Positions 25,695 to 34,026 of a stretch of 64,000 bases of DNA are shown in pieces (position 1 is the first letter of the stretch; every line of letters begins with the position of its first letter). The stretch is taken from the NCBI RefSeq assembly GCF_018882415.1, contig NZ_JACVOL010000001.1, positions 62,001-126,000 on the forward strand, written 5' to 3'. A program made the position numbers and the translations under genes. Source of the DNA: Polynucleobacter sp. 86C-FISCH (GTDB taxonomy: Bacteria; Pseudomonadota; Gammaproteobacteria; Burkholderiales; Burkholderiaceae). The notes beneath the pieces were generated by a model. It worked only from the letters and a program-made list of their open reading frames with translations. It ran no database searches and had not been told where the DNA came from.

Positions 25695-27884
25695 TCAATA
25701 TACCGCCGTTGCTTTAGCGCAAGCCCCATGATTATTTCGAATAATTTGGGCATCATCATTGTTAGTTAGACCATCTAAATTAAAGTCCGCAACACTAGAT
25801 AGAGCCCAGCTTAATAGTCTTTGCCAAATACTCAAGTCTTGGGAGTCCACCACCCCGTCGATATTGGCATCACCATTACATGCAGGTTGGGATGCCAGAA
25901 TATTATTCAAAGAAGTTAAAAGGCTGTTGTAGTTTTGACGTACAACACTAGACCAAGTCGACATGCTTGGCATGAGATTTAAATCAGCCTTATCAATTTT
26001 TGGCGTTGGTACCGCCTGGTCGATTTGATAGAACTCATCGGTTGTGACAGCTGCCCCAGTATCGGTCGCCGGGAAGTATGTCTGGGTCTGATTTCTAACT
26101 AATTTATAGACATCGTTTCTGACGGCCGTAGTAATTTCAGCTGCGATTGTCGTCAAAGGTAAGCCTGACTTATATTGCGCTTGATTGACTTGCCAACAAG
26201 AGCGATACCCAGTACTAGAAGGCTGACCAAATGGAGGGCCGATCACCGATGGGTCTGTATATCCAGGGCCCCACCAAACACCAGCATCACCCTCGCAAGG
26301 ACTTTTATCAAACACACTTTGCGTACAAACCACTGCTAAGGTAGTGTTGTCAATTTTGGTTGGCACCAAACAAGCGCCGTTGCGCTGGCCATTTGCCTGA
26401 ACGTTATAGCCGCCTTGCGTAAAGTTAATATTGCGAATACTAGATTGCGATGGATTCGTTAAGTACGGAAGTAAAGAGGCAGAATCAATTATGCGAGGAA
26501 CTGCTTTCGGAACATCAATTCCAGCCATCTCTCCAAATAATTGGAATACGTCAACCATATTGGTCATATGAGTCACCTTACGGTTTGGCTCAACAACCAT
26601 TGGCCCAGCCACAATTAAGGGAACCCAAACACCAGTCTGATAAGCAGTCGACTTAGCGCGCGTCATATCAAACGGATCTTTCACCACATTTGGGAAAGTA
26701 CCGTTATCACCAACAATGACAATCATCGTATTACTAGCTTTTGGATCGTATGCAATTGATCCGTCATCTTTACGTGTAGCAAGCCCAGTTTGCACCAACA
26801 ATCTTCCAAGTTCCGTATCCAACGCTTCGGTCATCTTATTAGAAACAACACGTTGCTGAACGAGATCACCACAGTTGAGATCATCACCCGGATCACCCCT
26901 AACCAGGCTACCTGGAGGCTGTTGGTAAGGCGTATGCGCTGCACTGTAACTCACCGTAGCCATCCATGGCTTATCACTCTTACGGGAATTTATCCATGCA
27001 ATCGCAGAGTCCGTTTCGATGGTGGTGCGATAGCCGCGGTTACGACTATCGGTATTAGGCGGAGCCTGAAGGCCACCATCTGGAGTAATCACTACTAATG
27101 GAGAGACGTAATATCCATTTGCTTTTGTAAAATTGATATTACTTGGTACGGTACTTTGACATGTTGTATTGGGAACAAATACACCACCACTATGAAGACA
27201 CTGCTTACCCGGAACATCGCCAAAAGTTGATCGACCAGTAATTACCTTGCAAGAGCCCTCCGGCTGATAGCAAGCTCCAGTATCAGCGCCTCCCATTGCG
27301 GCGCTAGGAATAAAGCCGCATGAGTTACCGCTACTCACTCCACCAGCGGTTAGATCATTGTTTGCGGGACCACCACGGATCCACCCATAAAAATAATCCC
27401 ATCCTAATTGCTGCGGAGTTCCATTACCAGCCTCATTGTTGTCGGGACCTGCAATATGAAACTTTCCAAACATGCCGCTTTCGTAATTAGCTTGCTTTAA
27501 TAACTTAGCAACTGTCATGTCATATGGTGAGATCTGAGCATTTGCTAGATCATAAGTTCCAATTGCTGCATAGACATTTGTTCTAAATGGATAGCGACCC
27601 ACAAACATCGCTGCCCTGCCCGGAGAACACTCTGGCATAGACCAGGTATTGTGAAAGCGCACCCCTGATTGTGCGATAACACCCAAATTTGGCATTCTTG
27701 GTGGAGTATCGCCACCATAACCAAATGCCTCGATTTGGTCGATGCCAATGTCATCCATCACAACATACAAAATATTTGGGGTGGATGCTGGCTGCGTTGA
27801 GCCTCCACTGCTACTTCCTCCGCAAGAAAGCAGCGCGGAAAGGGAGATTGCAAGGACAGCGAATCTGAAGAAAGTTGAAACCAC
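25695..27884 (-). CDS. Sulfatase lipoprotein with C-terminal dockerin-like repeats (b)
   Basis: A 729-residue paralogue of the sulfatase at 21899, alike along its whole length. The lipobox LLSC gives the lipidated C21, followed by a Gly/Ser linker with Gly at +2. The metal site is VVMDDIGIDQI (D44-D45) and the formylglycine site PECSPGRAAMFVG (C86). The cysteine-rich insertion is kept (segments GACYQPEGSC, KQCLHSGGVFVPNTTC). The C-terminus has two calcium-loop repeats, DANIDGVVDSQDL and DFNLDGLTNNDDA, joined by SIWQRLLSWALSSVA, which is identical in both paralogues. It is the first gene of the island, so the promoter should lie in 27885-27963, where an imperfect inverted repeat (CAATACTCT/AGAGATTG, 27918-27939) occurs. 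Confidence 0.88.
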   Translation of the reverse strand: MVSTFFRFAVLAISLSALLSCGGSSSGGSTQPASTPNILYVVMDDIGIDQIEAFGYGGDTPPRMPNLGVIAQSGVRFHNTWSMPECSPGRAAMFVGRYPFRTNVYAAIGTYDLANAQISPYDMTVAKLLKQANYESGMFGKFHIAGPDNNEAGNGTPQQLGWDYFYGWIRGGPANNDLTAGGVSSGNSCGFIPSAAMGGADTGACYQPEGSCKVITGRSTFGDVPGKQCLHSGGVFVPNTTCQSTVPSNINFTKANGYYVSPLVVITPDGGLQAPPNTDSRNRGYRTTIETDSAIAWINSRKSDKPWMATVSYSAAHTPYQQPPGSLVRGDPGDDLNCGDLVQQRVVSNKMTEALDTELGRLLVQTGLATRKDDGSIAYDPKASNTMIVIVGDNGTFPNVVKDPFDMTRAKSTAYQTGVWVPLIVAGPMVVEPNRKVTHMTNMVDVFQLFGEMAGIDVPKAVPRIIDSASLLPYLTNPSQSSIRNINFTQGGYNVQANGQRNGACLVPTKIDNTTLAVVCTQSVFDKSPCEGDAGVWWGPGYTDPSVIGPPFGQPSSTGYRSCWQVNQAQYKSGLPLTTIAAEITTAVRNDVYKLVRNQTQTYFPATDTGAAVTTDEFYQIDQAVPTPKIDKADLNLMPSMSTWSSVVRQNYNSLLTSLNNILASQPACNGDANIDGVVDSQDLSIWQRLLSWALSSVADFNLDGLTNNDDAQIIRNNHGACAKATAVY

Positions 27885-27963
27885 TTTAACGTGCCGCCTA
27901 AATTGTTATATGCATTCACAATACTCTAATTCAGAGATTGTCCCTTTGCCTCTGGGGTTTGCC

Positions 27964-28431
27964 CTATTTGGCCTTATACGGCAATTTTGATAGCAAGCAA
28001 GTTTCTTCGCTGGTGTGAGTGCCGTTACCTATGGTTGCACCTAAGATCCCGCCCTGTATTTTTTCTACCTTCTTGAATTTGCCGGTGACTGGATCAAGGG
28101 TAATGTTGGTGATGACGCTACCCGCAGGATAAGCAACACCCATGACTTCTTCTGGCTGAAACTTTGCCTCAATAGAAATCAAAATATTCGGACGTGCAAG
28201 AGTGACACTCTTCACTACCTGTGTTCCGAAGGCGTCGGACTGATCTAAGTCGCGATCATCTAAAAAGACCTTTGCCTTTTGGGAACCAGAAGCCAGCATG
28301 AGTTTCATTGCATATTCTTCGGTATAACCTTTCTCAGAACGCTTGCACTGAAACTCCATGACATCAACACCCCAAGCAAGAGCAGATGAAATGGTCAAGC
28401 AGGAGCAAATGAGGAGTTTGGGTAAATTCAT
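27964..28431 (-). CDS. Secreted protein of unknown function
   Basis: A 155-residue protein with a signal peptide (about 1-22, ending SSALAWG). The mature part has two well-spaced cysteines (in EFQCKRSE and EETCLLSK), which could form a disulfide, and mixed beta-strand character. I do not recognise a family. It starts 20 bases after the 3' end of tRNA-Leu on the same strand, so it may be read through from the tRNA promoter. No strong ribosome-binding site is seen before the ATG. Confidence 0.72.
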   Translation of the reverse strand: MNLPKLLICSCLTISSALAWGVDVMEFQCKRSEKGYTEEYAMKLMLASGSQKAKVFLDDRDLDQSDAFGTQVVKSVTLARPNILISIEAKFQPEEVMGVAYPAGSVITNITLDPVTGKFKKVEKIQGGILGATIGNGTHTSEETCLLSKLPYKAK

Positions 28432-28451
28432 AAGTGAGGTATGAGTGTCTT

Positions 28452-28540
28452 TGGTGCCCGAGGCCGGAATCGAACCGGCACGACTTTTTTGAGTCGGCAG
28501 ATTTTAAATCTGCTGTGTCTACCGATTTCACCACTCGGGC
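28452..28540 (-). tRNA. tRNA-Leu (anticodon TAA)
   Basis: An 89-base class II tRNA with encoded CCA. Acceptor strands GCCCGAG and CTCGGGC pair perfectly; the anticodon stem CAGAT/ATCTG holds TAA; a long variable arm (GACTCAAAAAAGTC) and the T arm GCCGGTTCGATTCCGGC are intact. It reads UUA/UUG leucine codons. Confidence 0.97.
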
Positions 28541-28675
28541 TCGCACAAACAATAAAGCCGTGCTAAATAAATCAAGACAAGCGAAATTTTAGCATGCAAG
28601 CCTGTTGCCGGCCCCCGGAGGTCCTTTTGAGCGGCCCACCAAGGCTGGACTTGATAAAGCAATTAAAATACCTTC

Positions 28676-31135
28676 ATGAATTTGCCGGCCAAACCATCTA
28701 GACCAAACACGTTTTTGCGGGTCTTTTTTTGGCTTATCGGACTTTGCCTTGCAGCTGGTTTAGTTGTAACTGTGGCCTATTTATATTCGGCTCAATCCAA
28801 TATTTCCGGCAAGCGCACAATTAAGAGTCTGGGTGACTCGATTGCAATCACATTTGATGAGGTCGACATTCCTCATATCAAAGCAAAAAGTCAGGCTGAT
28901 GCTTACTTTGCCTTGGGCTATCTTCATGCTAGCGAGCGCTCATGGCAAATGGAAATGAATCGCCGCATTGCAAGCGGTCGACTCTCAGAAATTCTTGGTA
29001 ACGATACGGTCAAGATTGATCGCTTTGTACGCACCCTAGGAATCAAGCGTGCCGCAGAACGTCAATTTGATCGCTACCCTGTTTCTGCCAAGAGACTATT
29101 ACAAGCCTATGCCGATGGTGTGAATGCAGGCAATGCGCAACTGGGCTGGGCGTTACCGATTGAGTATTTTTTGACCGGATCAAAGCCAGGCCACTGGTCT
29201 CCAACAGATAGCGTTGCCTGGATGCTCATGATGGCTTACGACCTTGGTGGCAATTGGCATAAAGAATTACAAAGACTGGAGCTCTCTCAATATCTCAGCA
29301 CCAAACAAGTTTGGGAAGTTACCCCACCAAATGAACCTGGTGAACCCGTCAGCAATATGGATTTTTCCAAGCTATATCGAGATCTGAAAGTTTTTCATCC
29401 AACCCCCGGTCCAGCAGAAGCTAAACCTCAAAACTTGCCCGCTACAGAGTTAAGCCAGTGGGATCGACTTGGCGGGAAAGATGGTATCGGCTCAAACAAC
29501 TGGGCCCTAAGCGGAAAATTAAGCGCTACTGGCAAGCCTTTGTTAGCCAATGACCCCCATCTTGGGCTATCCGCTCCTGCTATTTGGTATTTTGCACATC
29601 TTGATGCGCCCGGAATCAATGTGATTGGCGCAACCCTGCCCGGTATTCCGGGGGTGGTATTGGGAAGAACGGATAAATACGCGTGGAGCTTTACTAATAC
29701 TGGGCCAGATGTACAAGACCTATACATCGAACAAATTGATGCCAAGAATCCCGGTATGTATCGCGGTCCAGACGGTCCACTGCCTTTTAAAGTTCACCAA
29801 GAAATTATTGATATCAAGGGTGCGCCCTCTTTTACTTTTTTAGTAAAAGAAACTCGTCATGGGCCGGTGATTTCGGATTCATACCGTCAAGCTAAACGCG
29901 TGATTGATACCGAACGCTTTGCATTAGCACTTCGATGGACGGCGCTTGATAATGAAAATCAATCTGTAGTTGGTTTGTTGGAAATGAATCGCTCTGCTGA
30001 CCTTGATCAATTTAAGCAAGCGCTACGAAAAAATTACGCACCCATGCAAAATGTGGTGATGGCCGATACGGAAGGCAACATTGCCTATCAAGCCGCTGGC
30101 ATTGCTCCAAAGCGACTCCTGCATCATGGCTTATATGGCGCAGCCCCTGCACTAGGCTGGGAGAAGCAATACGACTGGAATGGTTACGTTCCCTTTGAAC
30201 AGCTCCCCACCAGCAGCAATCCCGAGCAGGGCTGGATAGCTACAGCCAATCAAAAGATCATAGCTGCGAATGACCCCAATCCTTTGACAGGTGATTGGGA
30301 ATTGCCAACGCGCTATCACCGCATTGTTGATCTCATTAAAGCAAAAAATATTCACTCATTTGATGATATGAAAACGATGCAAGGCGATACCCTATCTCTT
30401 GCCGCTACACCACTTCTAGATCTTTTTAAGTCTAGCCAGTCATCCCACCCTTCAGGCACTAAAGCAATGGAGATTGCCAGAAATTTTGATGGTGATATGA
30501 AGGTGGATAGTGCAGGCGCTCTGATTTTCAATGCTTGGGCCGATCAACTCACTCGCAATCTCTTTTCACGATTAAGCTATTTGTTCACCGAAAATTATGG
30601 CTCACGAAACTATCGTGCACCCCTACTTAACCAAGTACAAAATCCTAATAGTCCATGGTGTGACAACCCCAAAACGGAGCGCGTAGAGTCTTGCCAGGAA
30701 TCAGCTAACCTTGCTCTTGATAAGGCGCTGGATTACCTCAGCAAAGAGTATGGCAATGATCCTCAGTCCTGGGCTTGGGGCAAAGCGCATATAGCCATCT
30801 CTGAGCATCGCCCATTTAGCAAAATCCCGCTACTGGGAGACTTCTTTAATATCAAAACCCCATTCCCTGGAGACAGCTTTTCAGTCAACGTGGGGCGTTT
30901 GGAGTTATTGCAATCTAAAAATCCATATGAAACCCTCCAGGCCCCTAGCTTAAGGACTATCTTTGATTTTTCAGACCTAGAAAAATCTGTCTTCGTCTAT
31001 CAAACAGGTCAGTCAGGATGGGTGCAAAGCAAGCTATACCGCAATATGAATGCTCTTTGGGCTAAAAATGATTACCTCCCTTTGCAGATGAAATCCGAAA
31101 AAATCAGTCGCCAGCTAGAATTGAGCAATAAGTAG
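28676..31135 (+). CDS. Penicillin acylase family amidohydrolase
   Basis: An 819-residue Ntn-hydrolase precursor. After a membrane or signal segment (about residues 15-38) comes the alpha region (DAYFALGYLHASERSWQMEM), a spacer, then the self-cleavage point in DGIGSNNWALSG, whose Ser (about residue 271) becomes the N-terminal nucleophile of the beta chain. Beta-chain landmarks NDPHLGLSAPAIWYF and the catalytic-site Asn region (about QNVVMADTEGNIAYQAAG) follow. Family members hydrolyse amides such as penicillin G, acyl-homoserine lactones or other acyl amides; the sequence does not fix the substrate. Convergence with quorum-signal breakdown is possible but unproven. Confidence 0.92.
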   Translation: MNLPAKPSRPNTFLRVFFWLIGLCLAAGLVVTVAYLYSAQSNISGKRTIKSLGDSIAITFDEVDIPHIKAKSQADAYFALGYLHASERSWQMEMNRRIASGRLSEILGNDTVKIDRFVRTLGIKRAAERQFDRYPVSAKRLLQAYADGVNAGNAQLGWALPIEYFLTGSKPGHWSPTDSVAWMLMMAYDLGGNWHKELQRLELSQYLSTKQVWEVTPPNEPGEPVSNMDFSKLYRDLKVFHPTPGPAEAKPQNLPATELSQWDRLGGKDGIGSNNWALSGKLSATGKPLLANDPHLGLSAPAIWYFAHLDAPGINVIGATLPGIPGVVLGRTDKYAWSFTNTGPDVQDLYIEQIDAKNPGMYRGPDGPLPFKVHQEIIDIKGAPSFTFLVKETRHGPVISDSYRQAKRVIDTERFALALRWTALDNENQSVVGLLEMNRSADLDQFKQALRKNYAPMQNVVMADTEGNIAYQAAGIAPKRLLHHGLYGAAPALGWEKQYDWNGYVPFEQLPTSSNPEQGWIATANQKIIAANDPNPLTGDWELPTRYHRIVDLIKAKNIHSFDDMKTMQGDTLSLAATPLLDLFKSSQSSHPSGTKAMEIARNFDGDMKVDSAGALIFNAWADQLTRNLFSRLSYLFTENYGSRNYRAPLLNQVQNPNSPWCDNPKTERVESCQESANLALDKALDYLSKEYGNDPQSWAWGKAHIAISEHRPFSKIPLLGDFFNIKTPFPGDSFSVNVGRLELLQSKNPYETLQAPSLRTIFDFSDLEKSVFVYQTGQSGWVQSKLYRNMNALWAKNDYLPLQMKSEKISRQLELSNK

Positions 31136-31150
31136 TTTGCCCAACTTATA

Positions 31151-31179
31151 TTGGCACATTAACTAGAGCTAGTTAAAAT
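31151..31179 (+). promoter_or_regulatory. Sigma-70 promoter with embedded inverted repeat
   Basis: TTGGCA (31151-31156), 17 bases, TAAAAT (31174-31179) matches a sigma-70 promoter with ideal spacing, 43 bases before the surface-adhesin-E-like gene. The spacer and -10 edge contain TAACTAG-AG-CTAGTTA (31160-31175), a perfect inverted repeat with 7-base arms, placed where a repressor would block polymerase. Confidence 0.6.
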
Positions 31180-31221
31180 ACCGTATCAATGTCAACAGTT
31201 ATTACCAAGGACTAAATACCT

Positions 31222-31626
31222 ATGAAATCGATTGCCGCCCTATTTACCATGTCAGCCGCATTACTCATTAGTGGAAATGCACTAGCTGCTTGGCAAGAGA
31301 TTGGTAAAAATGATCAATCGGTTGTGTTTGTGGATACTGCCACTCTGCAAACTCAAGGTAATTTGGCGCAAATGATGTCGATGTTAGACTTTTTAAAACC
31401 CGGTCAAGATCCACAAACCAAAGAGAATGTGAATTCAATTATCGGCTTGAATGAATATGATTGCAGTAATGGGAAATATCGCCCGATTGAATTTAAAGTA
31501 TTTGCTGGAAATCGCGGCAAGGGCAAAGTAGTTGTAGATCAAAAAACTCCTGACAGCGTTTTTGAAGCCATTCCAAATGGCTCATGGGCAGCCGGAGTAT
31601 TTAATGTTGCGTGTCGTAGCAAGTAA
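31222..31626 (+). CDS. Surface-adhesin E-like secreted protein
   Basis: A 134-residue protein with a cleavable signal peptide (about 1-22, ending GNALA). The mature part begins AWQEIGKNDQSVVFVDTATL and has two cysteines, in EYDCSNGKYR and VACRSK, matching the small 'surface-adhesin protein E' domain (W-x-x-I ... D-x-x-T/S ... Y-D-C-x-x-x-x-R). In Haemophilus protein E binds host proteins; in environmental Burkholderiales such proteins are common and of unknown role. The next gene starts inside its 3' end. Confidence 0.8.
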   Translation: MKSIAALFTMSAALLISGNALAAWQEIGKNDQSVVFVDTATLQTQGNLAQMMSMLDFLKPGQDPQTKENVNSIIGLNEYDCSNGKYRPIEFKVFAGNRGKGKVVVDQKTPDSVFEAIPNGSWAAGVFNVACRSK

Positions 31627-31987
31627 ACATCACCACTTGGGGTGGAAAACCGCCCTTAGTTTTGGCTTCATTTTTGCCTTAGGATTACTGACTGCTTGCG
31701 CCGCCCCGCTGGCAGTTCTAAGTAGTAGCGGCACAGCTGCAGCCAGCACCGCAGGATCTGCTGTAATTGCCAATCCAAGTACTGCAGCCAGCCTGGCCTC
31801 TACCGTGGCAACAGGAAAATCTCCTTTGGAGCACGCTGCTTCTGCGGCAACTAAAAAAGAATGCAGCTTCTTTAATGTGATCGACTCCAAACCCATCTGC
31901 ATTGAGGTCGTTTTACCCACCATCACAGATAAAAGCGAACCTTTAGCGGGTCCAGCAGACTCAAGCAAAGACACTGCCAAGCAATAG
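31604..31987 (+). CDS. Small lipoprotein overlapping the upstream gene
   Basis: A 127-residue lipoprotein. The start at 31604 is chosen over an upstream in-frame ATG at 31562 because GGAG lies 6 bases before it and it yields a compact signal (TALSFGFIFALGLLTAC, lipobox LTAC). This overlaps the upstream gene by 23 bases in another frame. The mature part is Ala/Ser/Thr-rich for 60 residues, then has two cysteines (KECSFFNVIDSKPICIEVVLP) and an acidic tail. Function not recognised. The overlap suggests coupled translation with the surface-adhesin-E-like protein. Confidence 0.68.
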   Translation: MLRVVASKHHHLGWKTALSFGFIFALGLLTACAAPLAVLSSSGTAAASTAGSAVIANPSTAASLASTVATGKSPLEHAASAATKKECSFFNVIDSKPICIEVVLPTITDKSEPLAGPADSSKDTAKQ

Positions 31988-32059
31988 CACTTTACTTGCC
32001 CCTTCAAAGACATAACAGACTAAAATTAGCGCTTATTAGCAATCAACAGACGATTTAAT

Positions 32060-32914
32060 ATGGCCACAGAAAACTACTACCTAACACTTACCTGTCCAAA
32101 TAAACCTGGAATTGTTGCTGCAGTTTCTACTTATATTTTTGAACTGGGTGGCGACATTGAAGAAGCTCAACAGTTTGATGACAAGGCCTCCAAGCGTTTC
32201 TTTATGCGGGTGAGCTTTAGCTGCCCTGCAAATGCAGACTCATTGAGAGCAGGATTTTTAGAAATTGCCAAGCGCTTTGAGCTTACTTGGGAATTGCGTG
32301 CCGTCAAAGATCTCAAGCGTGTCTTGATCATGGCCTCAAAACTAGATCATTGCTTGGTTGACTTGCTTTACCGCTGGCGTATCGGCGAATTGCCAATGAT
32401 TATTTGCGGTATTGTTTCCAATCACCCTCGTGACGTATACGCTAGCATTGATTTCGCTGATATTCCTTTCTATCACCTGCCAGTGACTCCAGAAACTAAG
32501 CCGGCACAAGAAGCTAAGCTCCTGGAGATCGTGGCTGATTCTAAAGTGGACATGGTGATCTTGGCGCGTTACATGCAGATCTTGTCTGATGATTTATCAA
32601 CCAAGCTTTCTGGGCGTTGCATCAACGTTCATCACTCATTCTTGCCAAGCTTTAAAGGCGCCAAACCTTACCATCAAGCCCATGCCCGCGGCATCAAGCT
32701 CATTGGCGCTACCGCCCATTTCGTTACCAGCGATTTAGATGAAGGTCCGATCATTGAGCAAGACGTTACACGCGTTACGCATGGCGACACACCAGAAGAT
32801 TTAGTGCGTAAAGGACGTGATTTAGAGCGCACGGTTCTCTCTAGAGCATTACGTTACTACCTACATGATCGCGTTCTTATTAATGGCGCGACTTCAGTAG
32901 TTTTCTCCGACTAA
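32060..32914 (+). CDS. purU: Formyltetrahydrofolate deformylase
   Basis: Hydrolyses 10-formyltetrahydrofolate to formate and tetrahydrofolate, balancing one-carbon pools. The 284 residues have an N-terminal ACT domain (about 6-85, CPNKPGIVAAVSTYIFELGG) and a C-terminal formyltransferase-fold domain with the catalytic Asn-His-Asp set: INVHHSFLPSFKGA, and DLDEGPIIEQDV. The MVILARYMQILS segment is typical. Released formate would be a substrate for the formate dehydrogenase encoded at 2404-7137. It converges on soxA, with 15 bases between the stops. Confidence 0.96.
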   Translation: MATENYYLTLTCPNKPGIVAAVSTYIFELGGDIEEAQQFDDKASKRFFMRVSFSCPANADSLRAGFLEIAKRFELTWELRAVKDLKRVLIMASKLDHCLVDLLYRWRIGELPMIICGIVSNHPRDVYASIDFADIPFYHLPVTPETKPAQEAKLLEIVADSKVDMVILARYMQILSDDLSTKLSGRCINVHHSFLPSFKGAKPYHQAHARGIKLIGATAHFVTSDLDEGPIIEQDVTRVTHGDTPEDLVRKGRDLERTVLSRALRYYLHDRVLINGATSVVFSD

Positions 32915-32929
32915 TATAGCGGGAGCTGT

Positions 32930-33700
32930 TTAAGGTCTTACCCCTGGAGACTCCAGAGGTAAGCCTCTAGCACGCCACATCAGAAATAACTCTAGCTGCG
33001 CCATTTCTGGCGATCCATATTCAAACTGCTGGGCCCTGACACCGCTCATGCAGTTACGAAGTCGACGTTGCACAGATCCTAAGGTCTGCCATTCCAAACG
33101 GTAAATTGGGTAAGCATTAGGATGCCCCTGTGGAATCAGACTTCCACCGAGCTTCAGACCCGCCCTATCTTCATGGCATTGCGCACAAGATAAATTGAGT
33201 TGCCCCATCCTCTCATTAAATGCCTGACGACCCTTCTTTAAAAAAGGTGCATTTACTGGGGTCTCACTGATATAGATGGGCATGCCTTTAGATTGAAAAG
33301 CGATAAAGGCCGTCAGCGCCAGAAGATCTTTACCCTCATAAGCCAATGGGGATGCTCCCTGCGCCCCAACGCGACACTGATTAATTTGCCCTTCCAGGGT
33401 TTGCAATTTACCTTTAATCACCTTTGGAAACTGTGCCGCAACACCACGCATGGATTTCTTTGCATCGCCATGACAAGAGCTGCAGGACTTATTTTGAGAG
33501 CCCATTTTCTGTTGCCATAAAGTCTCACCATCACCAACCCAAAACATCGCAGGATTTAATGAGGGATCGTCCTGCATTGCTTTATTTTCAGCAGACATCA
33601 ACTCATAGCTAGATTGTTGCTTTGCAGGAGCGCCGTGTGCAAGTGAGCTCCCTAGAGCAAGAAAGATACCGCTAAGAAATAGAGAAAGAGCTAAGTTCAC
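32930..33700 (-). CDS. soxA: SoxA-like dihaem cytochrome c
   Basis: A 256-residue periplasmic cytochrome that with SoxX attaches sulfur substrates to SoxY in the thiosulfate-oxidising (Sox) system. The signal peptide is about 1-23 (ending SLAHG). Two haem sites, CSSCH (73-77) and CAQCH (172-176), mark the dihaem form. C109 could be the linked cysteine of the first domain. The RNCMSGVRA segment with C217 is the active-site Cys (persulfide haem ligand) of SoxA. Its ATG overlaps soxZ's stop by 4 bases. It is the last gene of a six-gene operon that lacks soxB and soxCD. Confidence 0.92.
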   Translation of the reverse strand: MNLALSLFLSGIFLALGSSLAHGAPAKQQSSYELMSAENKAMQDDPSLNPAMFWVGDGETLWQQKMGSQNKSCSSCHGDAKKSMRGVAAQFPKVIKGKLQTLEGQINQCRVGAQGASPLAYEGKDLLALTAFIAFQSKGMPIYISETPVNAPFLKKGRQAFNERMGQLNLSCAQCHEDRAGLKLGGSLIPQGHPNAYPIYRLEWQTLGSVQRRLRNCMSGVRAQQFEYGSPEMAQLELFLMWRARGLPLESPGVRP

Positions 33701-34026
33701 AAAACAGTAATGCTAGCCTGATTTACCGCTTCATAACCACCATCTCCAACCCACTTAAACTCAAGGGTTCCAGACTCCACTGCGACAGTCGTGAAGATAA
33801 TCAAGGGATTGGCACCAATACCAGAATAGAAATCCGCCTTGAATACCTCTACATTGTTATAGGTACAAGTAAAGGTACGAATAATGTCACGAGGAATCTG
33901 CTTACCGCCTTCGGTATAACGGAAACCTGACTCCATATCATGCTGTGCAATCGCACGAATCTCAATAATGGAATCCTTCTTTGCCGTTGCCGGCATAGTG
34001 ATTGATGTGCGGGAAGTTTTACTCAT
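33697..34026 (-). CDS. soxZ: SoxZ sulfur-carrier partner protein
   Basis: A 109-residue Ig-like partner of SoxY. Family landmarks: IEIRAIAQHDMESGFRY, PRDIIRTFTCTYN and the FKADFYSGIGANPLIIF segment, ending FKWVGDGGYE. No signal peptide; SoxZ is exported as a complex through SoxY's twin-arginine signal. The start overlaps soxY's stop and its own stop overlaps soxA's start, each by four bases (ATGA). Confidence 0.94.
   Translation of the reverse strand: MSKTSRTSITMPATAKKDSIIEIRAIAQHDMESGFRYTEGGKQIPRDIIRTFTCTYNNVEVFKADFYSGIGANPLIIFTTVAVESGTLEFKWVGDGGYEAVNQASITVL

Noticed and set aside
21899..27884. Cellulosome-type complex
   Set aside because: There are dockerin-like tails but no cohesin or scaffoldin in the window; only the tail pattern is claimed.
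28364..28552. 62-codon frame covering tRNA-Leu
   Set aside because: The tRNA is structurally perfect; the frame is incidental.
31630..32013. 127-codon frame on the minus strand
   Set aside because: It is antisense to a lipoprotein gene with a clear lipobox and ribosome-binding site; its Ala/Leu content mirrors the opposite strand.
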